Source: Formicincola oecophyllae
Lineage (GTDB): Bacteria; Pseudomonadota; Alphaproteobacteria; Acetobacterales; Acetobacteraceae
Assembly (NCBI RefSeq): GCF_006542395.2
Contig: NZ_CP038231.1
Coordinates: 62,001-126,000, forward strand
DNA: 64,000 bases
Direction: 5' to 3'
Each line of letters begins with the position of its first letter. Position 1 is the first letter of the stretch. Position numbers and translations under genes: made by a program. Under the pieces are notes generated by a model that was given only the letters and a program-made list of their open reading frames with translations, was not told the DNA's origin and did no database searches. Positions 18,130-27,403 of the stretch are shown one piece after another.

Positions 18130-19191
18130 TTAGGAGGTGAAAACCCCGCTTTCAAAGGCCTCCTCCCACGTGCCTTGGGTGGAGGCGCGGGAATATTCAG
18201 TGGCGCGGTTTTCAAAGAAGTTGGCGTGTTCAACAGCGTTGAGCATGTCGTCAACCCAGGGCAAGGGGTTTTGCTCAATCCCGAAAATCGGGTCGAGGCT
18301 GAGCTGCGTCAGGCGGCGGTCACCGATGAAGCGGATGTAGCGCTTGACGTCATCAGCACTCAGCCCTTCCACGGGCCCCATTTCAAAAGCCAGGTCAACG
18401 AAGGCATCCTCATGGGCAACAGTGGTACGGCAGACCTCCCTGATTTCCTCCTGGAAGGCGGGGGTCCAGAGTTCTGGGTTCTCGCGGATGAAGGTGCGGA
18501 ACAGGCGGATGATGGACAGGCAGTGCAGCGTCTCGTCACGCACCGACCAAGTGATGATCTGCCCCATGCCTTTGAGCTTGTTAAAGCGCGGGAAGTTCAG
18601 CAAGATCGCGAAGGAGGCGAAGAGCTGCAGCCCCTCCATGAAGGCGCCGTAAGCGGCCATGGCCAGCGCCAGATTGTGCTTGTTGCTGACATCGAACGAC
18701 TGCATGTAATCGTACTTGTCGCGCATTTGGCGGTATTTGAGGAAGGCCGCGTACTCGGCCTCAGGCATGCCGATGGTGTCAAGCAGGTGGGAGTAGGCTG
18801 CGATGTGGATGGTCTCGATGTTGGAAAAGGCCGAGAGCATCATCAGCACTTCAGTCGGTTTGAACACCTGGGCGTAGTACTTCATGTAAACGCCGTTCAC
18901 CTCAATGTCAGTCTGGGTGAAGAAGCGGAAAATCTGCGTGATGAGATTGCGCTCGGCGTCATTGAGCTTGCGGTGCCAGTCCTTGACGTCATCAGCCAGC
19001 GGCACCTCCTCAGGCAGCCAGTGGACGCGCTGCTGCGTCAGCCAGGCGTCATAAGCCCAAGGGTAGCGGAAGGGCTTGTAAATGGGACTGCCAGCCAGAA
19101 GGCCGCCCGCTTTAAGCTCCTCCTCGCTCGGTAGGTGTTCGGAAGCGCGGAAGGGCAGTGGCTGGGGGTGGTTGGTCTCATGGGCGCTCAT
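18130..19191 (-). CDS. nrdB: Class Ia ribonucleotide reductase, beta subunit
   Basis: Small subunit that carries the diiron-tyrosyl radical. Metal ligands by alignment to the E. coli enzyme are D95, E126, H129, E186, E220 and H223. The radical tyrosine is Y133, seven residues after E126 in ETIHIAAY. This is the Fe/Tyr type and not a Tyr-less class Ic enzyme. The product has 353 residues; ATG 19191 follows AGGAG by 9 bases. nrdA lies 97 bases upstream on the same strand, so the two are probably cotranscribed under the NrdR boxes upstream of nrdA. Confidence 0.95.
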   Translation of the reverse strand: MSAHETNHPQPLPFRASEHLPSEEELKAGGLLAGSPIYKPFRYPWAYDAWLTQQRVHWLPEEVPLADDVKDWHRKLNDAERNLITQIFRFFTQTDIEVNGVYMKYYAQVFKPTEVLMMLSAFSNIETIHIAAYSHLLDTIGMPEAEYAAFLKYRQMRDKYDYMQSFDVSNKHNLALAMAAYGAFMEGLQLFASFAILLNFPRFNKLKGMGQIITWSVRDETLHCLSIIRLFRTFIRENPELWTPAFQEEIREVCRTTVAHEDAFVDLAFEMGPVEGLSADDVKRYIRFIGDRRLTQLSLDPIFGIEQNPLPWVDDMLNAVEHANFFENRATEYSRASTQGTWEEAFESGVFTS

Positions 19192-19229
19192 GGGCGGTTG
19201 CTCCTGGTGGGGTGGGGCAGGTGGGGACG

Positions 19230-19255
19230 TTAATTAAGTTAATCAAGTCAATTAA
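19230..19255. promoter_or_regulatory. AT-rich imperfect palindrome between nrdA and nrdB
   Basis: A 26-base stretch starting TTAATTAAGTTAATC is identical to its reverse complement at 20 of 26 positions and contains almost no G or C, in a region otherwise GC-rich. It may be an operator, a processing site or a weak internal promoter for nrdB. No -10/-35 pair with normal spacing was found. Confidence 0.35.
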
Positions 19256-19288
19256 CGCGCGTTCAACAAAGGCGCAGCCAAGGCGCCC

Positions 19289-21280
19289 TCACTGGCAGGA
19301 GAGGCATTCCTCATACTTGCCGCCATCAGCGCCCGTGCCGCTAGACGTGCTGGCGGAGGCCTGCGGCAGGTGGTCGTCATCACCTTCCATGATGTCGCGC
19401 TTTTCCGTTGCGTTGGAGACGGTGTCAGCACGCATGACGGAAAGGGAGCGGCAGTAGTAGAGGGACTTCACGCCCTTCTTCCAGGCTTCGTAATGGATGA
19501 GGTTGAGGTCGCGCTTGTGGATGTCCGCTGGCAGGAACAGGTTGACCGACTGCGACTGGGAGAGGAACGGCGCGCGGTCGGCCGCATGTTCCACCACCCA
19601 GCGCTGGTCCAGCTCAAAGGCTGTTTTGAACACCTCCTTCTCATGGGGGGTGAGGAAGTCCAGCTTCTGGACGGAGCCTTTGTCCAAGGTGATCTTAGAC
19701 CAGGTCGCCTCATCATTATGGCCATGGGCCTCCAGGACCTTGGCCAGGTGGCGGTTGCGCACCGTGAAGGAGCCGGAAAGCGTTTTCTGCAGGAAGACGT
19801 TGGCGCTGATGGGGTCGATGCCAGGGCTGGCGCCACCAGCGATGATGGAGATGCTGGCGGTCGGCGCCACAGCCATGGTGTGGGAGAATCGCTCCTCCAT
19901 GCCGTAATCGGCGGCGTCTGGGCAGGGGCCGCGCGTCTTGGCCAAATCGCGTGAGGCCTGGGCGGCCTGCTCAGAGATGTGGTTGAAGATTTTCCTGTTC
20001 CAGGATTTGGCGGTGACGGAGGCGAACGGCACGTTCTTGGCCTGCAGGAATGAGTGAAACCCCATTGCCCCAAGCCCCACGGAACGTTCGCGCATGGCAG
20101 CGTACTTGGCGTTGGCCATATCGTCTGGGGCGTTGTCGATGAAGTCCTGAAGGACGTTGTCGAGGAACAGCATGATGTCAGCGATGAAGCGCGGGTTGTC
20201 CTGCCAGTCGTCCCAGTATTCCAGGTTGACTGAGGACAAGCAGCACACAGCGGTGCGCTGCTTGCCGTGGTGGTCGATGCCCGTTGGCAAGGTGATTTCA
20301 GCGCAGAGGTTAGATGTTTTGACCTCCAGCCCCGCCAGGCGGTGGTGTTCTGGCTGGGCGCGCGCCACCGTGTCGGAGAAGACGATGTAAGGCTCGCCTT
20401 GCTCCATGCGCGCCGTCAGCAGGCGGATCCACAGCCCGCGCGCTGAAACTTTGCGGATGATGCTGTGGTCCTTGGGGGAGGTCAGCGCCCAGTCCTCGTC
20501 AGCAGCCACAGCGCGCATGAAGTCGTCCGTCACCAAAATGCCATGGTGCAGGTTCAGCGCCTTGCGGTTGGGGTCGCCGCCAGTGGGCTTGCGCAGCTCG
20601 ATGAACTCCTCGATCTCCGGGTGCCAGATGGGCAGGTAGACTGCTGCCGAACCACGGCGCAGGGAGCCTTGTGAAATAGCCAGCGTCAGGCTGTCCATCA
20701 CGCGGATGAAGGGTATGACGCCACTTGTGCGGCCATTATGGCCGATGCTCTCGCCGATGGAGCGCAGGTTCCCCCAATAGGAGCCGATGCCGCCCCCCTT
20801 GGCCGCCAGCCAGACATTCTCGTTCCAAAGCCCAACGATGCCCTCCAGGCTGTCGCTGGCCTCATTGAGGAAGCAGGAAATAGGCAGGCCGCGCTTGGTT
20901 CCCCCGTTAGAAAGGACAGGCGTTGCCGGCATGAACCAATGCTTGCTCATGTAATCGTAGATGCGTTGGGCGTGCCCCTCGTCAGCGCCATAGTAGGAGG
21001 CGACACGCGCAAACAAGTCCTGGTTGCCCTCACCTGGCAGCAGGTAGCGGTGGGCCAGCGTGGCTTTGCCGAAGGCCGTCAGGCGGTCGTCACGGCTGTG
21101 GTCGATTCGCACAGCGTGGCGCCCTGGCATCTGCACGGGGCGTTCAAAAAGCTCCTCCTCCTGCGTGGCGTCAGCAGGCTGGGTGGGGGCATGGGCTTCC
21201 TGGCTGGAATCCTTCGCCAGGTCCAGTGATGGGGCCATGGCCTCCTGGCTGCTTAATTCCGGCGCTTCTTTCAAAACCAT
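19289..21280 (-). CDS. nrdA: Class Ia ribonucleotide reductase, alpha subunit
   Basis: Catalytic subunit reducing ribonucleoside diphosphates. Active-site and thiyl-radical cysteines are visible in PISCFLNEA, SNLCAEI and CCLSSVNLE; the C-terminal redox relay is ECLSCQ, and the radical-path tyrosine pair is in LYYCR. From ATG 21280, with AGGGGGA 7 bases upstream, the product is ~663 residues; the 50 residues upstream in frame are not family-like. The first ~50 residues show no clear ATP-cone, so allosteric activity control may be reduced. nrdB follows. Two NrdR-type boxes lie 142-190 bases upstream. Confidence 0.95.
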   Translation of the reverse strand: MVLKEAPELSSQEAMAPSLDLAKDSSQEAHAPTQPADATQEEELFERPVQMPGRHAVRIDHSRDDRLTAFGKATLAHRYLLPGEGNQDLFARVASYYGADEGHAQRIYDYMSKHWFMPATPVLSNGGTKRGLPISCFLNEASDSLEGIVGLWNENVWLAAKGGGIGSYWGNLRSIGESIGHNGRTSGVIPFIRVMDSLTLAISQGSLRRGSAAVYLPIWHPEIEEFIELRKPTGGDPNRKALNLHHGILVTDDFMRAVAADEDWALTSPKDHSIIRKVSARGLWIRLLTARMEQGEPYIVFSDTVARAQPEHHRLAGLEVKTSNLCAEITLPTGIDHHGKQRTAVCCLSSVNLEYWDDWQDNPRFIADIMLFLDNVLQDFIDNAPDDMANAKYAAMRERSVGLGAMGFHSFLQAKNVPFASVTAKSWNRKIFNHISEQAAQASRDLAKTRGPCPDAADYGMEERFSHTMAVAPTASISIIAGGASPGIDPISANVFLQKTLSGSFTVRNRHLAKVLEAHGHNDEATWSKITLDKGSVQKLDFLTPHEKEVFKTAFELDQRWVVEHAADRAPFLSQSQSVNLFLPADIHKRDLNLIHYEAWKKGVKSLYYCRSLSVMRADTVSNATEKRDIMEGDDDHLPQASASTSSGTGADGGKYEECLSCQ

Positions 21281-21421
21281 GCCCGTCCCCCTTGGGAAAG
21301 TGTGAAATGTCACTTGGTGGGTGCCTGTCACCAGGTGCCCTGTTGGAGCCAACATCACTGGATTTTGAGTCTGAAACAATCTTGACAGAACAGAAAATTG
21401 GCCCATCGTGACAGGGGCGCA

Positions 21422-21437
21422 ACACAACATCTAGTTA
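21422..21437 (-). promoter_or_regulatory. NrdR box 1 upstream of nrdA
   Basis: ACACAACATCTAGTTA matches the 16-bp NrdR consensus (acaCwAtATaTwGtgt) at 12 positions and fits the core CwAnATnTwG completely (CAACATCTAG). It lies 33 bases from box 2, about three helix turns, the usual arrangement for NrdR pairs. Confidence 0.7.
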
Positions 21438-21454
21438 ATGTCATGGCCCCCTCA

Positions 21455-21470
21455 CAACTACATGTTGTGT
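21455..21470 (-). promoter_or_regulatory. NrdR box 2 upstream of nrdA
   Basis: CAACTACATGTTGTGT fits the NrdR core CwAnATnTwG completely (CTACATGTTG) and the full 16-bp consensus at 12 positions. Together with box 1 it predicts repression of nrdAB by the ATP-cone regulator NrdR, whose gene is not in this window. Confidence 0.72.
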
Positions 21471-21681
21471 CAGGGGTCAGGAGGGCCCATGGAAGCCACA
21501 ACCCAAGGCCAGCCCTGGGCTGAGGCTTGTCAAGGTGGGCTACCCCCTAGGCTGGTGGTTGTAAGTCATCACCCCCCTAGCCAGCATCAAGCCATCATCA
21601 CTGCTACAGGGGGAAGCGTTGGTGGACCTAAGAGGGGGCCATGGGTTGGTGCTGGCCTGTGCTGGGTGCTGGCACGGCCCC

Positions 21682-22806
21682 TCACGCAGGGGGCGGCACG
21701 GTGACAGGCGGCAGCGGCCAGCCGCACTGGGCATGGTGGCGCAGCAGATGGTCCGCCAGAATGCAGGCCATCATGGCTTCCCCCACCGGCACAGCCCTGA
21801 TGCCAATGCAGGGATCATGGCGCCCCTTGGTATGCATGGCGTGCTCATGCCCTGCCCGGTCGATGCTGGGCACGGGGGTGAGAATCGAGCTCGTTGGCTT
21901 GATAGCCGCCCGCACCACCACAGGCTGGCCAGTGCTGATACCCCCCAGGATGCCGCCAGCATGATTAGCGCCAAAACGCGCGACACCAGGATCAGATGTG
22001 CTGTGCAGGGAATCGGCATTTTCTTCCCCCCGCAGGTTGGCGGCGTTGAAACCTTCACCGATCTCAACACCTTTAACGCCATTAATGCCCATGAAGCCTG
22101 CTGCCAGGTCGCTGTCCAAACGCCCATAGACAGGCGCGCCCAACCCTGGGGGGACGTTCTCAGCCACCACCTCAAAAACAGCCCCAATGGAGGAACCGCC
22201 CTTGCGCGCCCCCTCCACCAAGTCTGCCCAACGGGGCACCATGGCAGGGTCAGGGCAGTTGAAGGCGTTCTGGTCGCAAGCCGCCCAATCCCAGTTGGCG
22301 CGGTCAACACCCAGCTGCCCCACCTGAACAAGTGCCCCCCTGATGCGCAGCTGGGGCCCCACCAAGTGGCGCAGCACAGCGCGCGCCACAGCGCCAGCGG
22401 CCACGCGCATGGCTGTTTCACGCGCGCTGGAGCGGCCACCACCCCTGTAATCGCGGAAACCATATTTGCGGTCATAGCTGTAATCAGCATGGCCTGGGCG
22501 GTAGTAGCGCGCCACATCGCTGTAATCGCGCGAACGTTGGTTGGTGTTCTCCACCAGCAGGCTGATGGGGGTGCCTGTGGTGTGCCCCCCAAACACGCCT
22601 GAGAGGATGCGCACCTTGTCCGCCTCCTGGCGTTGGGTAGTGTAGCGCGACTGGCCAGGGCGGCGCTTGTCCATCCAGGGCTGGATGTCGTTTTCAGAGA
22701 GGGGTATGCGGGGCGGGCAGCCATCCACCACGCAGCCAATGGCGGGGCCGTGGCTTTCCCCCCATGTGGTGACGCGCAGCAGCGTGCCGAAGGTGTTGTC
22801 GGACAT
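21682..22806 (-). CDS. aroC: Chorismate synthase
   Basis: FMN-dependent last step of the shikimate pathway, from EPSP to chorismate. Family signatures: GESHGPAIG near residue 16, [12 protein letters not shown] at ~48, [11 protein letters not shown] at ~124 and [13 protein letters not shown] at ~296. The product has 374 residues, normal size. ATG 22806 has AAGGAAAG 4 bases upstream. It is 33 bases downstream of fabI on the same strand, so cotranscription with fabI is likely. The ~240 bases between its 3' end and the NrdR boxes show nothing else. Confidence 0.96.
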   Translation of the reverse strand: MSDNTFGTLLRVTTWGESHGPAIGCVVDGCPPRIPLSENDIQPWMDKRRPGQSRYTTQRQEADKVRILSGVFGGHTTGTPISLLVENTNQRSRDYSDVARYYRPGHADYSYDRKYGFRDYRGGGRSSARETAMRVAAGAVARAVLRHLVGPQLRIRGALVQVGQLGVDRANWDWAACDQNAFNCPDPAMVPRWADLVEGARKGGSSIGAVFEVVAENVPPGLGAPVYGRLDSDLAAGFMGINGVKGVEIGEGFNAANLRGEENADSLHSTSDPGVARFGANHAGGILGGISTGQPVVVRAAIKPTSSILTPVPSIDRAGHEHAMHTKGRHDPCIGIRAVPVGEAMMACILADHLLRHHAQCGWPLPPVTVPPPA

Positions 22807-22839
22807 GGCTTTCCTTGCCTGCCTTGGTGCGTCCTGCCT

Positions 22840-23697
22840 TCAGTTGGCTTGGCGGTCAGCTGGCAGCGTCAGGTCGGGGGCCTCAGGGTTTTTCATGCCA
22901 ATGATGTTGTAGCCGCAGTCAACATGCATGACCTCCCCCGTGACGCCGCTCCCCATGTCGGAGAGCAGGAACAGGCCAGCGCTGCCAACGTCCTTCTGGG
23001 TGACGTTGCGCCCCAAAGGCGCGTTGATTTGGTTCCAGCGCAGGATGTAGCGGAAGTCCCCAATGCCATTGGCGGCCAGCGTCATGATGGGGCCTGCTGA
23101 AATGGCGTTGACGCGGATGTCATCACACCCCAGGTCAACGGCCATGTAGCGCACGCTGGTTTCAAGCGCGGCCTTGGCAACGCCCATCACGTTGTAATGG
23201 GGCATGACGCGCTCCGCCCCCAGGTAGGTCAAGGTCAGGAGGGAGCCGCCAGGGTTCATCATGGCAGCAGCGCGCCGCGCCATGGCCGTGAAGGAATAGC
23301 AGGAAATGTCCATGGCCTTCAGGAAGGCGTCACGCGGGGTGTCGATATAGCGCCCGCGCAGATACTGCTTGTCCGCCCAGCCAATGGCGTGAACGGCGAA
23401 ATCGATTTTGCCCCAGCGCTTTTCAACTACGCTGAAGGCTTCGTCAATCTGGGCGTCATCACTGACGTCACATGGAATGACCAGATCGCAGCCAATGCTT
23501 TCAGCCAGGGGGCGCACACGCTTGCCAAGGGCCTCCCCCTGGTAAGTGAAGGCCATCTCAGCCCCCTGGGCAGCGCAGGCCTGGGCAATGGCCCAGGCGA
23601 TGGAGCTGCGGTTGGCAACCCCCATCACCACGCCACGCTTGCCCGCCATAAGGCGCCCTTCTGGCAGAAAGCCCGTCTTGCCCTCATTTTCAGACAT
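22840..23697 (-). CDS. fabI: Enoyl-[acyl-carrier-protein] reductase (NADH), FabI
   Basis: Short-chain dehydrogenase performing the last reduction in fatty-acid elongation. The FabI-type nucleotide loop GVANRSSIAWAIA is at ~26-38, and the catalytic pattern Tyr-x6-Tyr-x6-Lys is seen in YNVMGVAK with the earlier TYLGAE. SAGPIMTLA follows. The product has 285 residues. ATG 23697 follows AGGA by about 9 bases. It is upstream of aroC and divergent from pdxH. Confidence 0.95.
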   Translation of the reverse strand: MSENEGKTGFLPEGRLMAGKRGVVMGVANRSSIAWAIAQACAAQGAEMAFTYQGEALGKRVRPLAESIGCDLVIPCDVSDDAQIDEAFSVVEKRWGKIDFAVHAIGWADKQYLRGRYIDTPRDAFLKAMDISCYSFTAMARRAAAMMNPGGSLLTLTYLGAERVMPHYNVMGVAKAALETSVRYMAVDLGCDDIRVNAISAGPIMTLAANGIGDFRYILRWNQINAPLGRNVTQKDVGSAGLFLLSDMGSGVTGEVMHVDCGYNIIGMKNPEAPDLTLPADRQAN

Positions 23698-24090
23698 GCT
23701 TCAGCATCCTGTCGGTAATTACAGAGTTCACAGCACATTTCAGCATGCGCTGCCAGGCTGGCCCTGGGTTGGGCCATTCATGGCCCAGCGTGCACATGCG
23801 TGCCCTCTATTTTCAAGTGGCATACTGCCCCCTTGGTCGCATGGTTTGGCTTTCACCACAAGGGCCGGTTGGTGAAGGGGGCCCTTTGGGTAGGGAGCAC
23901 ACCCCCAAACCTGCCATTCCAGGGCCTTGCCCCGTAAGCTTGGACGGCGCTTTGCTTAACCCCAGCGTCCTTACTTAACCCAGCTTAATGCGCACGCAGG
24001 GACAAAGACAGGGCAAAGGCCCTATCATGCCCTTATTGTTCTGGGTGCGGCGCCCCGCCCCAGCTTGTGACGTTTAACCAAGGTTCCACC
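23698..24090. other. Intergenic gap between divergent fabI and pdxH
   Basis: A 393-base non-coding stretch that must hold both promoters. Short ATG-initiated frames exist but none shows a signal peptide, motif or good Shine-Dalgarno. No RNA gene or inverted repeat stood out. Confidence 0.4.
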
Positions 24091-24741
24091 ATGCCCTCTG
24101 AAATGAACAGCCCCTCCCCTGTGCCCGTGCGCCCTTTGATTGACCTGAACGCTGACCCGTTCGATCTGTTCGGCCAGTGGTATAAGGCCGCTGAGAAAAG
24201 CGAAGTGAACGACCCCAGCGCTATGGCCGTGGCCACAGCTACTAAGGATGGTCTGCCTTCAGTGCGCATCCTTTTGTTGAAAGCCTGGGACAAGCGCGGA
24301 TTCGTCTTTTACACCAACGCTGACAGCCTCAAAGGGCGGGAACTGGCTGAAAACCCCCAAGCCAGCCTGCTATTCTACTGGAAGTCGCAGCGCCAGCAAG
24401 TGCGCATCACCGGCCCTGTGGAGCCTGTCAGTGCTGAACAGGCCGATGCCTATTTCGCTAGCCGTTCACGGGCCTCCCGCTTGGGGGCGTTGGCTTCGCT
24501 GCAATCACACCCCCTTGAGGAGCGCAGCGTGTTTGAACAGCGCTACCAGGAGGTGGAAGGCCGCTTTGAAGGGGTGGAGGCCATTCCACGCCCCGTCATC
24601 TGGAAAGGTTACCGCGTTTTGCCAGCCACTATGGAGTTTTGGCAGGAACGCCCCCACCGCCTTCATGACCGCGCCCAGTGGAGCCGCCCTGCAGGCGTGG
24701 CGCAGCAAACCCCGTGGTCTGTGACGCGCCTCTATCCCTGA
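24091..24741 (+). CDS. pdxH: Pyridoxamine 5'-phosphate oxidase
   Basis: FMN enzyme oxidising pyridoxine or pyridoxamine phosphate to PLP. Family motifs: PSVRILLLKAWD (~50), FVFYTNADSLKGREL (~70), QVRITGPVE (~104), SRASRLGALAS (~128) and the C-terminal RLHDR...TRLYP. ATG 24091 gives 216 residues, the usual length; a GTG at 24067 would add eight residues. An AAGG lies 8 bases upstream. Divergent from fabI and followed by waaA in the same direction. Confidence 0.95.
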   Translation: MPSEMNSPSPVPVRPLIDLNADPFDLFGQWYKAAEKSEVNDPSAMAVATATKDGLPSVRILLLKAWDKRGFVFYTNADSLKGRELAENPQASLLFYWKSQRQQVRITGPVEPVSAEQADAYFASRSRASRLGALASLQSHPLEERSVFEQRYQEVEGRFEGVEAIPRPVIWKGYRVLPATMEFWQERPHRLHDRAQWSRPAGVAQQTPWSVTRLYP

Positions 24742-24820
24742 AAACACCCCCTGCAGTCACCACGGCAGCATCAAAGCTTGCCAAGGTGCGCTAGAGGCGC
24801 GTTTGGGTTAGAACAGCGCC

Positions 24821-26287
24821 GTGAAACCAGTTGCTTCCCCTGCCCCCACCATTAGCAGACGCTTGCTTGGGCACACGCCAAAGCGCGTGGTGGCGCGCTT
24901 ACTTGCTGGCGTCAGTCAGCGGCACTGGCAGGTGGCTGGGCTGGTGCTGCGGCCTTTGTTGTTAGCACTGCTGGCTGGGCGCCTGCTGCAGGGCCGTGAA
25001 AGCCTGCGTTCCCTCAAGGAACGGCTGGGCTGGGGGGGTGGCAAAAGCCTTTTGGCCCAAGGGGATGGTCCGCTCCTATGGTGCCATGGCGCCAGCGTGG
25101 GGGAGGTCACAGCCCTTCTGCCTATTTTGGATACGCTGCTTGGGGCTCACCCCACGCTCAACGTGCTTGTGACCACAGCCACCTTAAACGGCCAAGCCTG
25201 CGCTGAACGCGCCTTGGGGCACCACAATAACCCCGCTCCCAATGCTGCATGCCACAAAGCTTGCCGTCACAAAGCTGGCAAGCGGTTCCACACGGCCCTT
25301 GCCCCTTGGGATGTGGCATCTTGGGTGGGGCGCTTTCTGCGCCACTGGCACCCAAGCGCCCTTTTACTGGTGGAAAATGAGATTTGGCCCACCACGCTGG
25401 GAATGGTTCAGGCCCATAATGTGCCTGTTTTGATGGTCAACGCCAGGCTTTCAGCGCGGTCGGCCAAGCGGTGGTCATGGTTGCCTGGGCTGATTAGCCC
25501 CGCCTTGGCGGCCATGGCATGGGTGCAGCCAGCCACCCAGCCTTCATCCCATCGTTTGCGCAGCCTTGGCGCAGGCCGCCTGCTGCCGGCATTCAACCTC
25601 AAAGCGCATATGCCGCCGCCCCCTGCTGCGCCAGAACAACGGGCCTTCTTCAAACGCGCCTGCGCGGGGCGCCATGTCATCGTGGCCCTTTCCACCCATG
25701 GGGGGGAGGAGGTTCTTTTAGCGCGCGCCGCTGCTTGGGCAGCCGGGTTGAAAAAGGGAAATCCACAGGCGCTCAAGCTGCTGCTTGTGCTGGTGCCACG
25801 CCACCCCAAGCGCGGCCCAGCCCTGGCCAAGGCGTTGCAGGCCCCCTTGCACAGCCGTCATGAGGTCCCCAAGCCAGACCAAAATCTGTGGATTGTGGAC
25901 AGCATGGGCCAGACTGGCGCCATTCTGCGTGCGGCCCAGGCTGTTATCATGGGCAACACATGGACCCCCCAAGGCCAAGGGCACAATGTCCACGAACCAT
26001 TATCCCTTGGGCTGCCTGTTCTGGTGGGGCCTTGGCTTGGCGCTTGGGGGGAGGTGCTGGATCCATGGCCACCCAACCTGCACCAGGTGGGGGGCGCTTG
26101 GGTGCATGGCGACACCGCTAGAAGCAACAGCGCTAACCGAAAAGGCTCCTCCCCCTTTTTGAAAGGGCTTGCGCATTTCATGCTGCACCCCCCCGCTCCC
26201 CAGGCTGCAGACCCTTTGGTAGGGGCTGAAAAGGGGCCTGGGGTGGGTGCCCTGTGCCGTCTCATTATGGGCACAATCCAGCACTAG
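24821..26287 (+). CDS. waaA: 3-deoxy-D-manno-octulosonic acid transferase (Kdo transferase)
   Basis: Inner-membrane glycosyltransferase attaching Kdo to lipid A precursor. A hydrophobic N-terminal anchor (~35-57) precedes two Rossmann-like halves. HGASVGEV at ~89 carries the catalytic acidic residue, and a Kdo-transferase-like nucleotide-sugar site is seen as TPQGQGHNVHEP near 395. The product has 488 residues, longer than E. coli WaaA (425), with a divergent, Ala/Pro-rich C-terminus. The start is GTG 24821 with no strong Shine-Dalgarno. It begins a three-gene lipid A cassette with lpxK and an LpxL-like gene. How many Kdo residues it adds is unknown. Confidence 0.88.
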   Translation: MKPVASPAPTISRRLLGHTPKRVVARLLAGVSQRHWQVAGLVLRPLLLALLAGRLLQGRESLRSLKERLGWGGGKSLLAQGDGPLLWCHGASVGEVTALLPILDTLLGAHPTLNVLVTTATLNGQACAERALGHHNNPAPNAACHKACRHKAGKRFHTALAPWDVASWVGRFLRHWHPSALLLVENEIWPTTLGMVQAHNVPVLMVNARLSARSAKRWSWLPGLISPALAAMAWVQPATQPSSHRLRSLGAGRLLPAFNLKAHMPPPPAAPEQRAFFKRACAGRHVIVALSTHGGEEVLLARAAAWAAGLKKGNPQALKLLLVLVPRHPKRGPALAKALQAPLHSRHEVPKPDQNLWIVDSMGQTGAILRAAQAVIMGNTWTPQGQGHNVHEPLSLGLPVLVGPWLGAWGEVLDPWPPNLHQVGGAWVHGDTARSNSANRKGSSPFLKGLAHFMLHPPAPQAADPLVGAEKGPGVGALCRLIMGTIQH

Positions 26288-26299
26288 GGTTGGCGGGTG

Positions 26300-27403
26300 A
26301 TGAAACTGCGCGCCCCTTCATTCTGGACCGATGAAACGCCTTCATGGAAGGCGCGCTTTTTTGCGCCTTTCAGCGCTGTGACACTGTGGGGCGCCCACCG
26401 CCGCGCCAGCCGAGTGCCTGTTGAATTGCCTGTGCCAGTCCTGTGCTGTGGCGGCATCAGCGTAGGGGGCAGTGGCAAAACGCCTCTGGCGCTGGACATG
26501 GTGGCGCGGTTGAAGGCACGCGGCCTCAACCCCCATGTGCTGACGCGCGGCTATGGCGGGCGTTTGCGCGCCCTGCGGCACGGCATTGCCGTCACCGCTG
26601 ACCACAGCGGGCGCGATGTGGGCGATGAGGCGCTGCTTCATGCGCGCCTCGCCCCCACCTGGGCTGGGCGGAAGCGGCTTGAAAATGCCTGGCGTGCTGT
26701 GGCTGCCGGCGCTGATTGCCTAGTGCTTGACGATGGCTTCCAGGACAGGGGGCTGCATGTTGACGCTGCCCTCCTGACCGTGGATGGCGCCACAGGGCTG
26801 GGGAATGGGCGCCTGCTGCCAGCTGGCCCCTTGCGCGAGCGTGCCGCAAGCGCCCTGGCGCGTGCCCACGCCGTTGTGGTGACGGGGCGCCCCGCACCTG
26901 GCCTGCTGGGCAAGCTTGCCGCCATGGCCCCAGCCAGCCTGCCTTTTCACCAGGTGCGTTACGAGCCACTGCCGGGGGATGTCCAGGCCCTTTCCCGCCA
27001 CAGCTTGATCGCTTTCGCGGGGCTGGCGCGGCCTGAAAAGTTTTTTGAAACCTTAACTGAAGCTGGGCTTGAAACCGTCCGCACCGTGGCGTTTGCAGAC
27101 CACCACCTTTACAGCTGGGCTGAACTGCAGGTGCTTTCACGCCTTGGGCGGCCTGTGGGCACAGCTTTGGTCACCACCACCAAGGACGCTGCGCGCTTGC
27201 CGCCGACCTTCAAAGACAATGTCCATGTGCTGCGCACTGAACTGCGCTGGGACGCCCCCACAACGCCTGAAAAGCTTCTTGACGGCTTTCTGGAACGCGC
27301 CCATCAGCGCTTGCAAGGCCAGCAAGCCACCCAAACCACCCCAGAAGCGCCCCAAGCACGGCCTGCCTCAATGGAACCCCTCCTGACCATGACCAAGCCG
27401 TGA
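26300..27403 (+). CDS. lpxK: Tetraacyldisaccharide 4'-kinase LpxK
   Basis: Membrane-associated P-loop kinase phosphorylating the 4' position of the lipid A disaccharide. Walker A is seen as GISVGGSGKTP at ~52-62, the HVLTRGYGG motif at ~78 and the DDGFQD motif at ~142. ATG 26300 directly follows an in-frame GTG at 26297, which would add one residue. The product has 367 residues with a low-complexity C-terminal tail of ~30. The stop overlaps the GTG start of the next gene (GTGA), so the two are coupled. Confidence 0.93.
   Translation: MKLRAPSFWTDETPSWKARFFAPFSAVTLWGAHRRASRVPVELPVPVLCCGGISVGGSGKTPLALDMVARLKARGLNPHVLTRGYGGRLRALRHGIAVTADHSGRDVGDEALLHARLAPTWAGRKRLENAWRAVAAGADCLVLDDGFQDRGLHVDAALLTVDGATGLGNGRLLPAGPLRERAASALARAHAVVVTGRPAPGLLGKLAAMAPASLPFHQVRYEPLPGDVQALSRHSLIAFAGLARPEKFFETLTEAGLETVRTVAFADHHLYSWAELQVLSRLGRPVGTALVTTTKDAARLPPTFKDNVHVLRTELRWDAPTTPEKLLDGFLERAHQRLQGQQATQTTPEAPQARPASMEPLLTMTKP

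Noticed and set aside
17812-19134. 440-codon plus-strand open frame
   Set aside because: Lies across ispB and nrdB, both certain on the minus strand; its translation shows no family resemblance.
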